Shown piece by piece: positions 25,983 to 36,300 of a stretch of 64,000 nt of DNA. The stretch covers positions 186,001 to 250,000 of the forward strand of contig CAWBCR010000013.1 in NCBI GenBank assembly GCA_963787375.1. The letters are read 5' to 3'. Position 1 is the stretch's first letter. The number at the start of each line of letters is the position of its first letter. A program made the translations under genes and the position numbers. Origin of the DNA: CAWBCR01 sp963787375 (GTDB lineage Bacteria > Chloroflexota > Anaerolineae > Aggregatilineales > UBA3940). Under the pieces are notes generated by a model, which searched no databases, was not told the origin of the DNA, and saw only the letters and a list, made by a program, of their open reading frames with translations.

Positions 25983-27686
25983 TTACTCGAGATAGCCCAG
26001 GTCACGCAGCCTGTCGTAGATCAGTTTCTCTTCTTCGGCGCTCAACGAGCCTATGGGAAGCGATTCCGCCTTCACTGCCGGGTCCTCGATGATGTGCGCC
26101 GGATGCGCTTTGAGGTAGCCTGGCTGGAACGGGATATCGACAACGGTAGTGGCCATGCCGGACGGAACCGGCAGCCCCAGCTTATACAGGATGATCGGTG
26201 CCATATCCTCGATGGACAGTGCCGGGGCCACAGCGCTCCGGGCGAAGCCCTCGCCGCGAAAGAAGCTGATCCCGTTGCGGTAGTGGTCGCCCCGGCCCCA
26301 CGGGCTGGGCTGGCGGAAAACCGTCTGCCCGATGCGCAGGCCGAAGTCAATCGCGCCAAAGAAATACCGGTTGCTGTCGTAACGCTCTTCTCGGAAGCGC
26401 AGCAGCAGGTCGGGCATGGTCTCAAGCTTGTCGCCGGTGTACACCTCTTCGCGCATGAAGACCTCCTCGATAATGCGTTCTCCTGTCTCAGGGTCCTGCA
26501 CCTTGAGGAGATCGTCGCGCAGCCTCAGTCTCAGTTTTTCGTACTCGCTGCCCTGCTTCACGATCCCGCCAGCGAAACGGCCTGCCGCGTTGATGTAGAT
26601 GCCCTGGTGCGAGCAGGAGAAGGCCTGCGTGCGCGCCCAGTCAATGATGAGCCCCAGGTTGTTTCCGGCGTTGAAGCGGTTTTCCTGCACTATGCTGGCC
26701 GTCACGGTCATGGGATCGGTGTCTTCACTGTTCGATTGCTTCTGGAGTCGCTGGTTGCGCTTTTGCGTGAAGGCCCCGGAGTAGAAGGCAAGCTGGTACT
26801 TCAGCCAGCCAACCGGCGTGGCGGCAAGGTAGCCCTGCCGCATCAGCCAGTCGTTTACATGAAAGATCTTCTCGCTGGCCGTGAAACCATGGTCAGAGAC
26901 ACCCGCTACGAACGTATCAGGGCCGACAAGCTCCAGCAGGCGGCCAATCTGCACGTCGAGCGCGCGATAATAGCGCACCAGCGCGGCTTCTTCGGGGCCG
27001 ATGGTTTCCAGGTTGGTGACGCTCGCGAAATCCATCATGTGGTGGCCCAGGAAGTGGCCCAGCTGATCTGTCCCCACGAAGACGACGACCAGATCGTCGA
27101 CCGGGACACGGTCGAGCAGGTGGAAGAGGATGTCGGTGCGCGTCCGCTCCAGCTCGATCAGGTCGTCTGCCACGCGGTCGAACTCCTCAACGGCATACGA
27201 TAGTAGCGGGAAGCTGAAGCTGTACTTCGGGCCCAGCATCGGCTCCACCTCCGCCCGCAGCTCGGTCGGATACAGCCACGACGAGTGAAAACTTGGCGTG
27301 CCCAGCCCGCACATGATGAAGCCATTGATAGGCTCGGCAGGGTATGAGAACGGCATGTTGAACACGCCCACCCGCCGCCCCGCATCACTCATCCGCTGCC
27401 AGAAGGGTTGATCGGCGACCTGTTCGGCGTTCCACATGTGCAGCACGTAGTTCTCGTCGAGCGTGCCCCAGTCGAAGAACCCATGCTCGCCAGGGTTCTT
27501 GCCCGTCGCGAAGGTCGTCCAGGCTGGTCCGGTAAGCGGCGGAACGGTTGACTTAAGGGGGGCCCGTGTGCTCTCCGAGACAAGCCGCTTGAGGTTCGGG
27601 ATCACACCCAGATCCATCAGCGGCAGGAGCACGTCCCAGGTTGCACCATCAAGGCCCAGAATAAGTGACTGTAACATGCGGCTCAT
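25983..27686 (-). CDS. alkaline-phosphatase-superfamily phosphodiesterase/nucleotide pyrophosphatase
   Basis: 567 residues from the ATG preceded by AGAAGGGA. Type I phosphodiesterase features: SLILGLDGATWDVLLP (first metal Asp, about 9-12), VPPLTGPAWTTFATGKNPGEHG with the nucleophilic Thr, VVFVGTDQLGH, VAGVSDHGF (Asp-His pair) and GRGDHYRNGISFFRG near the end. The family hydrolyses phosphodiester or pyrophosphate bonds, and bacterial members are often cytoplasmic or act on glycan or nucleotide-sugar compounds. No signal peptide is seen. It is transcribed away from the flippase gene and may belong functionally to the surface-glycan region. Its leader contains a strong hairpin. Confidence 0.9.
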   Translation of the reverse strand: MSRMLQSLILGLDGATWDVLLPLMDLGVIPNLKRLVSESTRAPLKSTVPPLTGPAWTTFATGKNPGEHGFFDWGTLDENYVLHMWNAEQVADQPFWQRMSDAGRRVGVFNMPFSYPAEPINGFIMCGLGTPSFHSSWLYPTELRAEVEPMLGPKYSFSFPLLSYAVEEFDRVADDLIELERTRTDILFHLLDRVPVDDLVVVFVGTDQLGHFLGHHMMDFASVTNLETIGPEEAALVRYYRALDVQIGRLLELVGPDTFVAGVSDHGFTASEKIFHVNDWLMRQGYLAATPVGWLKYQLAFYSGAFTQKRNQRLQKQSNSEDTDPMTVTASIVQENRFNAGNNLGLIIDWARTQAFSCSHQGIYINAAGRFAGGIVKQGSEYEKLRLRLRDDLLKVQDPETGERIIEEVFMREEVYTGDKLETMPDLLLRFREERYDSNRYFFGAIDFGLRIGQTVFRQPSPWGRGDHYRNGISFFRGEGFARSAVAPALSIEDMAPIILYKLGLPVPSGMATTVVDIPFQPGYLKAHPAHIIEDPAVKAESLPIGSLSAEEEKLIYDRLRDLGYLE

Positions 27687-27704
27687 GTTCCCTTCTTGCT
27701 TAAG

Positions 27705-27735
27705 GCGCACCGGCCAGATCGTGAGGCCGGTGCGC
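27705..27735 (-). promoter_or_regulatory. stem-loop in the leader of the phosphodiesterase gene
   Basis: GCGCACCGGCC and GGCCGGTGCGC form a perfect 11-base-pair stem with a 9-base loop, ending 18 bases before the minus-strand ATG. It could be a leader structure affecting translation, or a terminator for transcripts from the divergent side; no T-run is present. Confidence 0.4.
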
Positions 27736-27953
27736 TGCTGGTGCGGTATCATCGCCATTCAATCTGAGAATCGGGGTTAGGCGTGTCCGCCCGCCCCGAT
27801 CTGCTGGCTTGCGGGCTGGCCGGCGCGCTCCGATTTCGAGGCGCTCAGGACAGGTGCCGGAGCAGCGAAAGTGTAACGCCTTCCCCGGCCTGCGACAAAT
27901 GATCGCTGCAGGCTGCGTACGCGTTTGGGCCCGTGTCTCTGTCCGATCTCCTG

Positions 27954-27962
27954 TGGTATACT
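27954..27962 (+). promoter_or_regulatory. extended -10 promoter of the flippase gene (near-leaderless)
   Basis: TATACT at 27957-27962 preceded by TGG (TG at the extended -10 position). The predicted start at about 27969 lies two to three bases before the ATG at 27972, so the transcript would be nearly leaderless. Confidence 0.5.
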
Positions 27963-27971
27963 GCTCCCGCT

Positions 27972-29498
27972 ATGACTGATGCAGCGTCCGAACCACCCGG
28001 CCAGATCCCCAGCTGCCGCCTTCTGATACACCCGGCGAGCTGGTGTCGCGCGTGGTGCGCGGAGCGGCCTATCTGGGTGTGGCCAACTATGCCGTGATGG
28101 CCCTTGGCTTCATCAAGACGCCCATCCTGGGCCGTCTCATCGATCCGCAATACTGGGGCATCTTTGCTCTTGGCGGTTCCTGGGTATCGTTCGTCAGCCT
28201 GTTCCGCATGGAATTGCAGGCGGTCGTCATCAGCGATCCCACCCACGATCAGTCTCGCCTGGTCGCGCAGTGGGTGTTCGAGACCCTTACGGCGCTGGCC
28301 GGTTTCGTCGTGGCCGGACTGCTGGTCGCGCTGCTGCCGCATATCGCGTCACCGCTGCTGTGGCAGGTGATCTTCGCGCTGCTGGGCATCCGTCTGATCT
28401 CCGCGCTGACCTCGACGCCGTTCTACATTCTGAACCGCGATATCCGCCAGGATGTACTTACCCGCCTGACGATCATTGGCGCGATCCTTGGCTTCATCAT
28501 CGCGGTGATCGCTGCCTTTCTCCGTCACCCACTGCTCAGCCTGCTGTTCGACGCCGCCATCCCGATTGCCGTCAGCGGGCTGGGGGCCTGGTGGGTCGTC
28601 GGCTGGTGGCCGTCCCGCACCTGGAAACGCGACGTCGCGCGCGACGTGCTCTCGTTTGGCTTCACGGTGTGGAACAACGGCTTGCTTGGCAAGATCACTT
28701 TTGAGCTGGACGACTGGCTCGTCGGCAACCTCAGTGGCACAACGGCTGAAGGCTTCTATTCCAAAGCCTACTCGCTGGCCAAAATGCCGATGGATGTCTT
28801 CGCCGGGGTGATCGGCGGCATCGCGCTGTCGATGTACGGCCAGAGTTATGCTGCCGGCAGAAGTTGTCCTGGCTCGCGCCTATCACCATACCACGTGGCT
28901 GCTGACGCGCATCGTGGCCTGGTCCAGCATCGTGATCCTTGCCGCCGCCGAAGAGATTGTCCGGATCATGCTCGGGCCCAACTGGCTGCCGGTGCCGCTG
29001 CTGGTGCGGCTGATGTTCCTGTTTGTGCTGGGTCGTCCACTGTACCAGAATAATGCCCAGCTTCTGGTCGCCGTTCGCCGTGAGAAGCAGGTCCGCATGA
29101 CTATGCTCGTCCAGGCCGCGCTGTTGATCGTTCTGTGCCCGCCCGCGGTATACTTCTGGGGTCCGGCGGGCGCTTCGCTGGCTGTCAGCGTGATGATGGT
29201 CTCAGGGTTCGTCCTTTCGCAAGTTTATGTCTCGCGCTTTCTCGAAGCGGGCTTCAATTCCGTGTACTTCCTGCCCGGCGTCCTGACCATCATCCTCAGC
29301 CCGCTGCTGTATGCGCTGGGCCCGCTTGTCGGCGGCGGGGTGTTCGTGACACTGATCGTCAAGGGTGTTCTGGCCACGGTCCTGTTTGCGGGCGTGACGT
29401 TCCTTTTCGAGCACGACCAGATCGGCGGGGTGCTGAACCTCATACTTGCGAACAGCCGGTTGGGCCGCCGTTTCCTGCCGCCTGACGGCGGCCAGTAG
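27972..29498 (+). CDS. polysaccharide flippase (Wzx/MATE-like), two frameshifts
   Basis: Three open segments combine into one membrane protein of about 508 residues. The start MTDAASEPPGQ lies in one frame. After about 28008 the next frame reads PQLPPSDTPGELVSRVVRGA and goes on through about eight helices (LGVANYAVMALGFIKTPILGRLI first). After about 28850 the original frame returns with AEVVLARAYHHTTWLLTRIV and further helices. The net frame change is zero. The repeated 12-14 helix pattern and the N-terminal RGAAYLGVANY type motif fit the polysaccharide_synt / MVF superfamily that flips lipid-linked sugars. It precedes a sugar transaminase gene, which supports a surface-glycan role. Confidence 0.82.
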
Positions 29499-29576
29499 GC
29501 GGGTCTCCGCAACACACTTGCCACCAGCGCATCCTATCCTGAGCACGTGGCGGCACATACACAGAGGTCATCGTCG

Positions 29577-30718
29577 ATGCCTGTCTACGACATTCCCTTC
29601 AACAAGCCCGGCATAGTCGGGAACGAGATGCAGTATATGGCCGACGCGGTCGCGTCGGGCCACGCCTCCGGCGACGGCGCGTATACAAAGAAGTGCAGCG
29701 CGCTGCTTGAGGAAGCGCTCGGCGTGCCGAAGGTGCTGCTGACCACCAACTGCACCCACGCGCTGGAGATGATGGCCCTCCTGCTCGACATCAAGCCTGG
29801 CGACGAGGTGATCGTCCCGTCCTTCACCTTCGTGTCGACCGTCAACGCCTTTGTCCTGCGCGGCGCGACGCCCGTCTTCGCCGACATCCGTCCCGATACG
29901 CTCAACCTGGACGAGACGCGGCTGGAGACGCTGATCACGCCCCGCACCCGGGCCATCGTGCCGGTGCACTACGCCGGGGTCGGCTGCGAGATGGACGCCA
30001 TCATGGATATCGCGCGACCGTCACGGCGTGGCGGTGGTCGAGGACAACGCCCACGGCCTGTTCGGGGACTACAAGGGCAAGTTCCTCGGCACGTTCGGCC
30101 GCATGGCGACCCAGAGCTTCCACGAGACGAAGAACTTCACGTGCGGCGAGGGCGGCGCGCTGCTGATCAACGACCCGGCGCTGCGTCGAGCGCGCGGAGA
30201 TCATCCGCGAGAAGGGCACCAACCGCAGCCGCTTCTTCCGCGGGCAGGTCGACAAGTACACCTGGGTCGACATCGGCTCCAGCTACCTGCCGTCCGACAT
30301 TCTGGCGGCCTTCCTGTACGCCCAGCTCGAGGCCCGCGACCAGATCCAGTCGACGCGCCGCCGCATCTGGGAGACCTACTGACGAGCAGCTTGCGGCCTG
30401 GGCCGCCGCCAACGGTGTGCAGCTGCCGACTATCCCGTCGCACTGCGAGCAGCCATACCACATGTTTTACCTGCTGCTGCCTTCGCTCGACGCCCGCACG
30501 CGCTGATCGACCACCTCAAGGCGCGTGGCATGCTGAGCGTCTTCCACTACCTGCCGCTGCATCTTTCGGATATGGGGCGCGGTTTCGGCGGTCAGCCCGG
30601 CGATTGCCCGGTAACGGAAGACGTCGCCGACCGGCTGCTGCGGCTGCCGTTCTACAATGATCTGTCGCACGCCGATCAGGCCCGCGTGGTGGATGCCGTC
30701 ACGGAGTTCCGCGTATGA
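29577..30718 (+). pseudogene. wecE: WecE/RffA-type dTDP-4-amino-4,6-dideoxygalactose transaminase, four frameshifts
   Basis: The start MPVYDIPFNKPGIVGNEMQY and SGHASGDGAYTKKC are diagnostic of WecE/RffA in the DegT/DnrJ/EryC1 family. The PLP lysine is in SFHETKNFTCGEGGA, and HYAGVGCEMDAIM and VVEDNAHG are present. The frame breaks at about 30013 (2 bases lost in a CG run), 30185 (+1), 30374 (+1) and 30500 (-1). Corrected, it gives about 380 residues, the normal family length, ending at a TGA that overlaps the NUDIX ATG. It makes a 4-amino sugar nucleotide from the 4-keto form for surface glycans. Because the repair is exact, sequencing error is as likely as inactivation. Confidence 0.85.
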
Positions 30719-31158
30719 GCCGCCCGCGCCCGCGTGTGGTGGCGCTGGTGATCATCTGGAACGGGGATCGGCTGCTGCTGACCGAAACGCGCGATCCGCG
30801 GAGTGGCCAGCCATTTTACCGCCCGCCGGGCGGCGCGGTCGAGTTCGGCGAGCCTGCCGCGCAGACCGTCGTCCGCGAGCTGGTCGAGGAGCTGGGCGTC
30901 GTGCTGGCCGGCGTGCGCTATTTCGCCATGCTGGAGAGCCTTTTCACTTACGCCAATCAGCCTGAGCATGAGATCGTGCTGCTGCACACCGCCACGCTCG
31001 CCGACGCCTCTGTCTACGCGCAAAGCTCGTTCCCCCGCCTCGATGATCCGCCCGAACGCCGCCGTGTCGCCGTGTGGATGCCGCTGTCTGCCTTTGCGCC
31101 CGGCGGATCGCCGCTGGTTCCCGACGGCCTGTACGATCTGCTCGCCTCGCGCCGCTGA
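30715..31158 (+). CDS. NUDIX hydrolase
   Basis: 147 residues with a complete Nudix box from G40 to V62: G-x5-E-x7-R-E-U-x-E-E-x-G-U is met exactly (E46, R54, E55, E58, E59, G61). Such enzymes cleave nucleoside diphosphates linked to another moiety; the substrate is not predictable. The ATG overlaps the transaminase stop (ATGA), so translation is coupled and a role with nucleotide sugars or housecleaning in that locus is possible. The length is typical for a one-domain protein. Confidence 0.95.
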   Translation: MSRPRPRVVALVIIWNGDRLLLTETRDPRSGQPFYRPPGGAVEFGEPAAQTVVRELVEELGVVLAGVRYFAMLESLFTYANQPEHEIVLLHTATLADASVYAQSSFPRLDDPPERRRVAVWMPLSAFAPGGSPLVPDGLYDLLASRR

Positions 31159-31287
31159 CCGGCTGCTCCCGTCCCCGTCTGCGTTCTCAGTGTCCTCTAC
31201 AGTCAGCCTTTCATGCCTTTGCGCCCTTCGCGCCATTGCGTTGAATCTCCCTGTCTCGCCCGGCGGCGTTCCGCGCGGCACATGCGT

Positions 31288-31293
31288 TATAAT
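31288..31293 (+). promoter_or_regulatory. -10 box of rnpB
   Basis: A perfect TATAAT nine bases before the 5' end of the RNase P RNA as deduced from its P1 stem. No clear -35 is visible at normal spacing. Confidence 0.6.
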
Positions 31294-31301
31294 GATCATG
31301 C

Positions 31302-31682
31302 CCAAGCTGGCCGGGCGATCGCGGGCGGGCGCTGTGCGTCCCGTCTGAGGAAAGTCCGCGCTCCACAGAGCACGGTGCTGGCTAACAGCCAGGCGGGGTG
31401 ACCCGACGGAACAGTGCCACAGAGAAGTGTAGTGCCGCCGGGCGCGTCCTGGCGGCGAGGGTGAAACGGCGCGGTAAGAGCGCACCGGCGCGCCTGGCGA
31501 CAGGCGCGGCCAGGCAAACCCCACCGGGAGAAAGGCCAAGCAGGGACGAGGTGCTGCTCGCACCGTCTGAGTCCCGGGTAGGCCGCTTGAGGCGTGTGGC
31601 AACACACGTTCGAGATAGATGGTCGCCCAGGGGCGGCGTTCTGCGCTGCCCCGGACAGAACGCGGCTTACAGGCCGGCTTGG
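31302..31682 (+). ncRNA. rnpB: RNase P RNA, bacterial class A
   Basis: The conserved 5' block GAGGAAAGTCCGCGCTC, the central GGTAAGAGCGCACCG, AAACCCCACC and GAGAAAGGCCAAGCAG blocks, and the 3' ACAGAACGCGGCTTACA block all occur in order. The ends pair as P1: CCAAGCTGGCC (31302-31312) with GGCCGGCTTGG (31672-31682). At about 380 nucleotides it is the normal length. It is the catalytic RNA that matures tRNA 5' ends. A TATAAT box sits at the right distance upstream. Open reading frames across it are not coding. Confidence 0.97.
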
Positions 31683-31740
31683 GCTCCTGCCGTATGCCTG
31701 TCTTTTGCCTTGCGCTTGCTTGTCGCCAGCCTGCGCGGCG

Positions 31741-31769
31741 TTGGCCGATTGTGGCCGCGCGGGTACAAT
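31741..31769 (+). promoter_or_regulatory. promoter of the SH3b lipoprotein gene
   Basis: TTGGCC (31741-31746), a 17-base spacer and TACAAT (31764-31769). The predicted start near 31776 lies about 37 bases before the ATG. Confidence 0.6.
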
Positions 31770-31812
31770 GCTGAATGAGGATTGTGGGGATGATCCCCGG
31801 GGCAGTCCACAC

Positions 31813-32886
31813 ATGCTCGACTCGTTGAAAAGGCGTACCGTGAAGAAGTTGTTCGTAATCGTGCTTGTCGTCAGCCTGGCTGCGACGCTGTCGGCTTGCG
31901 GCGCGGCGGAGAGCCTGTTGCCTACCGCCACGCCATACCCGACCTATACGGCGCAGCCAACCTACACGCCGCTGCCGACCTATACCCCGTACCCGTCAGA
32001 GACGCCCACCTTCCTGCCGCCGCCGACAGCCGTGCCCAGCGAGTCGCCGACGCCCAGCGGCACCAGCACTTTCACGCCGACGCCCTTCGCCGGGCTGGAC
32101 GTGATCCTGGCCTTTGGCTCGAACGTACGCTCCGGTCCCAGCCTCGATTCAGATGTGATCGCGGGGCTGCCCGCCGGCGTGCCGCTGACCATCGCCGCAC
32201 GTGACGTGTCCGGTCGCTGGCTCTACGTGCGGGCTCCCAGCGGCAGGATGGTGTGGGTGGCCGCGACCCAGGTTCAGGGCCCACTCGATGTGCCGGCCAT
32301 CCCGGTGTACAGCACGGATGCCACCCTGGTGCCCACTCGCGCGGCGACGCCGCGCCCCGGCCCCACGCCTACATTGCCAGCCACCCCGACTGCTGCGCCG
32401 GCCACGGCGGGCGTGCCTGCTGCGACGGCTGCGCCCGCTGCGTCGGCTGGGGTAGGTGGCGCGCCGGTCGGCCTGTCCGCCGACCTCCCGCCGGGCGCGC
32501 CGCAGCCCTGCCACATCGTCAACTGGCCGGCGCAGGCAGCCTTCCCAGTCGGCGAGGCGGGCCAGCAGTACGCCCTGTTCGACGCGCTCAACGCGGCCAA
32601 CGTCACCACGCCGCTGCACACCTACCGGCTGTGGCGCACCGACGTGCCGGTCTTCATCAACATGAGCATCGATGGCCCCATCACCGCCGGGGCCTGCAAC
32701 CAGGCGGGAACCGCCTGCCAGTCGGTGACGTTTAGCTTATGTGTCTCGGCGGTTGGCACCGCGCAGATTAGCAACTACAGTTATGATCAGGCTATTCAAA
32801 TCGATCTTGGCACCCAGCTCTTTGAAAGGTACACGCCAGACATCCGCCTGACCATCCCGACCAGCTTTCGCATCGTTTCACCGTGA
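31813..32886 (+). CDS. lipoprotein with Pro/Thr-rich linker and SH3b domain
   Basis: 357 residues from the ATG at 31813; a GTG at 31840 (VKKLFVIV) is an alternative start. A signal peptide with lipobox LSAC (Cys near residue 30) leads into a long Thr/Pro/Tyr repeat linker (about 38-92). A bacterial SH3-like domain follows (NVRSGPSLDSDVIAGLPAG, GRWLYVRAPSGRMVWVAATQV, about 103-155). A second Pro/Thr/Ala linker separates a C-terminal domain with several Cys (QPCHIVNWP, GACNQAGTACQSVTFSLC) of unknown family. It is probably anchored outside the cytoplasmic membrane and may bind cell-wall components. Linkers of this type are common in Chloroflexota surface proteins. Confidence 0.88.
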   Translation: MLDSLKRRTVKKLFVIVLVVSLAATLSACGAAESLLPTATPYPTYTAQPTYTPLPTYTPYPSETPTFLPPPTAVPSESPTPSGTSTFTPTPFAGLDVILAFGSNVRSGPSLDSDVIAGLPAGVPLTIAARDVSGRWLYVRAPSGRMVWVAATQVQGPLDVPAIPVYSTDATLVPTRAATPRPGPTPTLPATPTAAPATAGVPAATAAPAASAGVGGAPVGLSADLPPGAPQPCHIVNWPAQAAFPVGEAGQQYALFDALNAANVTTPLHTYRLWRTDVPVFINMSIDGPITAGACNQAGTACQSVTFSLCVSAVGTAQISNYSYDQAIQIDLGTQLFERYTPDIRLTIPTSFRIVSP

Positions 32887-32935
32887 GGCGATGGCGCATC
32901 ACACGCCGGTAATGTGAGACCGGGAGGTACCAGAC

Positions 32936-33340
32936 ATGGCTTCCAGACATCGCGACCATCCGCTGGATAACCATCTTTCAGCCGACGTGGATTGGATGAT
33001 GCAGCGTCTGCTGACCAACCTGATCTTTGACACCTTCGTCAAAGACATGGTCCGCGCCCGCTACAGTGTGATGCCCGACCATGTCACGCTGCACGCCGCG
33101 CGCGATGAAGTGATGCTGTACGTTTCTGCCGACGGCCGCTCGTTTATGCTCGACGATTTCGACCTGCAGGACTGGGCTTTCGAGTTCGTGGCCGGTGAGA
33201 TGTTTGACCTCGATCCTGAGCGCGTCGATGTGGTGTACCTCGACGGCGCGGTCGGGTCGAACGAGCCGTATCTGTACATTGCCGGGGAAGGCATACTCAT
33301 CACGAGTGGCGAACCGGCTAGTAAAGGGAATTATCTGTAA
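32936..33340 (+). CDS. unknown soluble protein coupled to the macroglobulin gene
   Basis: 134 residues; the ATG is preceded by GGGAGGTACC. The product is acidic and soluble, with no signal peptide or helix. A His/Asp-rich N-terminus is followed by alternating hydrophobic stretches and acidic clusters such as LDDFDLQDWAFEFVAGEMFDLDPERVDVVYLDGAV. I do not recognise the family. The TAA overlaps the ATG of the next gene by one base, so it is translationally coupled to the alpha-2-macroglobulin. A role in making or regulating that protein is a reasonable guess only. Confidence 0.75.
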   Translation: MASRHRDHPLDNHLSADVDWMMQRLLTNLIFDTFVKDMVRARYSVMPDHVTLHAARDEVMLYVSADGRSFMLDDFDLQDWAFEFVAGEMFDLDPERVDVVYLDGAVGSNEPYLYIAGEGILITSGEPASKGNYL

Positions 33341-36300
33341 TGAAAACCAACAACGAGTCTCCGCAGTCTTCAGTACCGGGCGCTGCGGCTGGTCGCGATT
33401 GTCCTCGCGCTGGCCGTCATCGCCTGCAACGTGCCCGGCCTGTCGGGCCTGCTGGGCCCCAAGGCCACCGGTCCGGCCCTCACGCCGACCGTCGACGTGT
33501 CGCAGCTTCCGCCGACCAACCCGCAGGTGGTCGCGGAACAGCCCCAGCCGGGCGAGGAGCTGCCGCTCGACGGCAGCATCGACGTCTACTTTGACCAGCC
33601 GATGAACCAGGCGACGGTCGAGGCCGCCCTGAGCTTCGCCCCGGCCATCCAGACCGACGTGACCTGGGTCAGCGACTCCACCCTGCGGGTGACACCCAAA
33701 GCCGGGCAGCTCGCCCGCGCCTCGCGCTACAGCCTCACCATCGCGGCCAGCGCCCAGGCGTCGAACGGCCTTACGCTGGAAAACCCGGTCGAGCTGAAGC
33801 TGCAGACGGTCGGCTACCTGCTGGCCAGCCAGGTCGTCCCGGCGGACCAGGCCGATGGCGTTGCCACCGACTCGGTCATCACCGTGCTGTTCAACCGGCC
33901 CGTCGTCCCGCTGACTATCGCCGAGAACCAGCCGGGCCTGCCGCAGCCGCTGTCCTTCTCGCCGGACGTACCCGGCACAGGCGAGTGGATCAACACCAGC
34001 ATCTACCAGTGGACACCCTCGCAGCCGATGGCGGGCGGCTCGACCTATACCGTCACCGTCGCCGGCACGCTGACCGATCAGACCGGCGGTGTGATGGAGC
34101 AGCCCTATAGCTGGAGCTTCACCACGCTCCCGCCGCAGGTCGTCTCCGTCAACCCTTCAGCATCGGGCGTCAGGCGTGACGTGACCGTCGAGGTGCAGTT
34201 CAACCAGCCGATGGATCACCAGAGCGCGCAGGCGGCCTTTTCGCTGGATGCGTACGGCCAGTTGGTGACGGGCTCCTTTACCTGGAGCGACGATGACCTG
34301 ACGATGACCTTCAAGCCGTCGGGCCTGCTAGACTACTCTTATAACTATGTCGCGACGGAGGCAGGTTCGGCGCAGAGCGCGTCCGGTGGTCTGACGCTCG
34401 GTCAGGACACGGTCTGGTCGTTCGACGTGGCCGCTGCCCCCGGGGTGCTCACCACCTCGCCGTTGGGTGGCGAGACGTCCGCCGACACGTGGTCCGGGCT
34501 GCGCATTGTGTTCACCGCGCCCATGGACGAGAAGACGCTCACCGAGGACCTGCTTGACGTGTCGCCTGCGCTGCCCAAAGATGTCACCTTCTACTACAAC
34601 AGCTACGATTACTCGTGGAACGCCAACTTCCAGCTTGAGCCGTCGACGGACTACACCGTCACACTTAAGCCCGGCGCTGCCGATCCCTATGGCACACGGA
34701 TCGATCAGCCCTACACCTGGACCTTCACCACCGCGCCACTCGACCCGGCGGTGCAGCTCAACACGCAGGGCAGCTTCGGCCTGTACGACGCCAGCAAGAC
34801 CACGCAGTTGTTCGTGCTGCACCGCAACGTCAGCACGATCAGCTTCCAGCTTGCGAAGCTGACGCTGGCCGACTTTGCGCGGCTGACCGGCCCCAACAGC
34901 TATGATGCGCTCCAGAACTTCACGCCCTCAGCCGACCAGCTTGTGCGGTCGTGGACCGTCGACGCGCAGTCGGCGCTTAACGAAGCGGTCTATGTGCGCG
35001 TGCCGGTGGTCTCCGACACAGGCGGCATGCTGCCGCCGGGCTACTATCTGCTGATCGCCGACGCGCCGGAGCTTCAGTCCGATATCCGGCACTTCATGCT
35101 GGTGACGAATGCGAATCTGACGTACAAGTCCAGCTTCAATCAGTCGATGGTGTGGCTCACCGACCTGGACAGCGGCCAGCCGATTGGCGGCGCGCCAGTC
35201 ACGTTCTACGACCAGAACCTCAACGTCACCGGCTCAGGCAGCACCGCAGCGGATGGCACCCTTACCGCGCCGACTTCCTATGTCGACAACCTGTGGGACC
35301 TGCGCTACGCGGTTGTCGACGACGGCACGCACTTCGCCGTCGGGCTCAACTACTGGGATGATGGCGTGCAGCCGTGGCAGTTTGGCAACATCCCGACGCA
35401 GTACAACAACGAGACCTTCACGCTGTACACGTACACCGACCGGCCCATCTACCGGCCCGGCCAGGACGTGTACTTCAAGGGCGTGCTGCGGGCCAAGGAC
35501 GACGTGACCTACTCGCTGCCGTCGCAGACCGCGGTCCATATCAAGGTCTACGACGATCAGGGCAATGTCGTGTTTGAGCAGGACGAGCCCGTCGACGATA
35601 TGGGCACCTTCACCGGCTCGATCACGCTCGACACCGAAGCCGGCCTTGGCTACTACAGCATTGAGGCCGCCGTCGGCCAGTTGACGACCTACCAGGGCTT
35701 CCAGGTGGCCGAGTATCAGAAGCCGGAGTTCATCGTCACGGTCACGCCCAACGCCGACCAGGTTCTGGCCGGCAAAGACATCAAGGTCACCGTCGACGCC
35801 GAGTATTTCTTCGGCGGGCCGGTCACCAATGCCGACGTGACCTGGACAGTGCTCTCCGACCAGTACTTCTTCACCTACACCGGTCGGGGCAACTACAGCT
35901 TCTACGACTACAACCAGGATCAGCGTGACACCTCGGCGAACTACATCCCCGGCTTCGGCCAGCAGATCGCGCAGGGGTCCGGCAAGACGGACGCCAACGG
36001 CAAGCTGCTGATCACCATCCCGTCCAGCCTGGAAGCCCAGTCGGGCAGCCAGGTGTTCACCATCGAGGCCACCGTCTCCGAGATCGCCGGCACGCAGGTC
36101 TCAGGCCGCACGCAGGTCACGGTCCACCGGGGCCAGGTCTACGTCGGCGTCAGCCCTGACGTGTATGTCGGCAACGCCGGTGACCCCATCACCGCCAGCC
36201 TGATCGCCGTTGGCTGGGACAGCCAGCCGGTGGCCAACCAGCAGGTGACGGTCGAGTTCATCGACCAGGTGTGGAAGAGCGTGCAGGAAGAGGACCAGTA

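Noticed and set aside
26094..27203. 369-codon open frame on the plus strand
   Set aside because: Antisense to the phosphodiesterase gene, which shows a full metal-site pattern.
31594..31812. Extension of the SH3b lipoprotein into rnpB
   Set aside because: The region is RNase P RNA, and a promoter lies at 31741-31769, inside the would-be extension.
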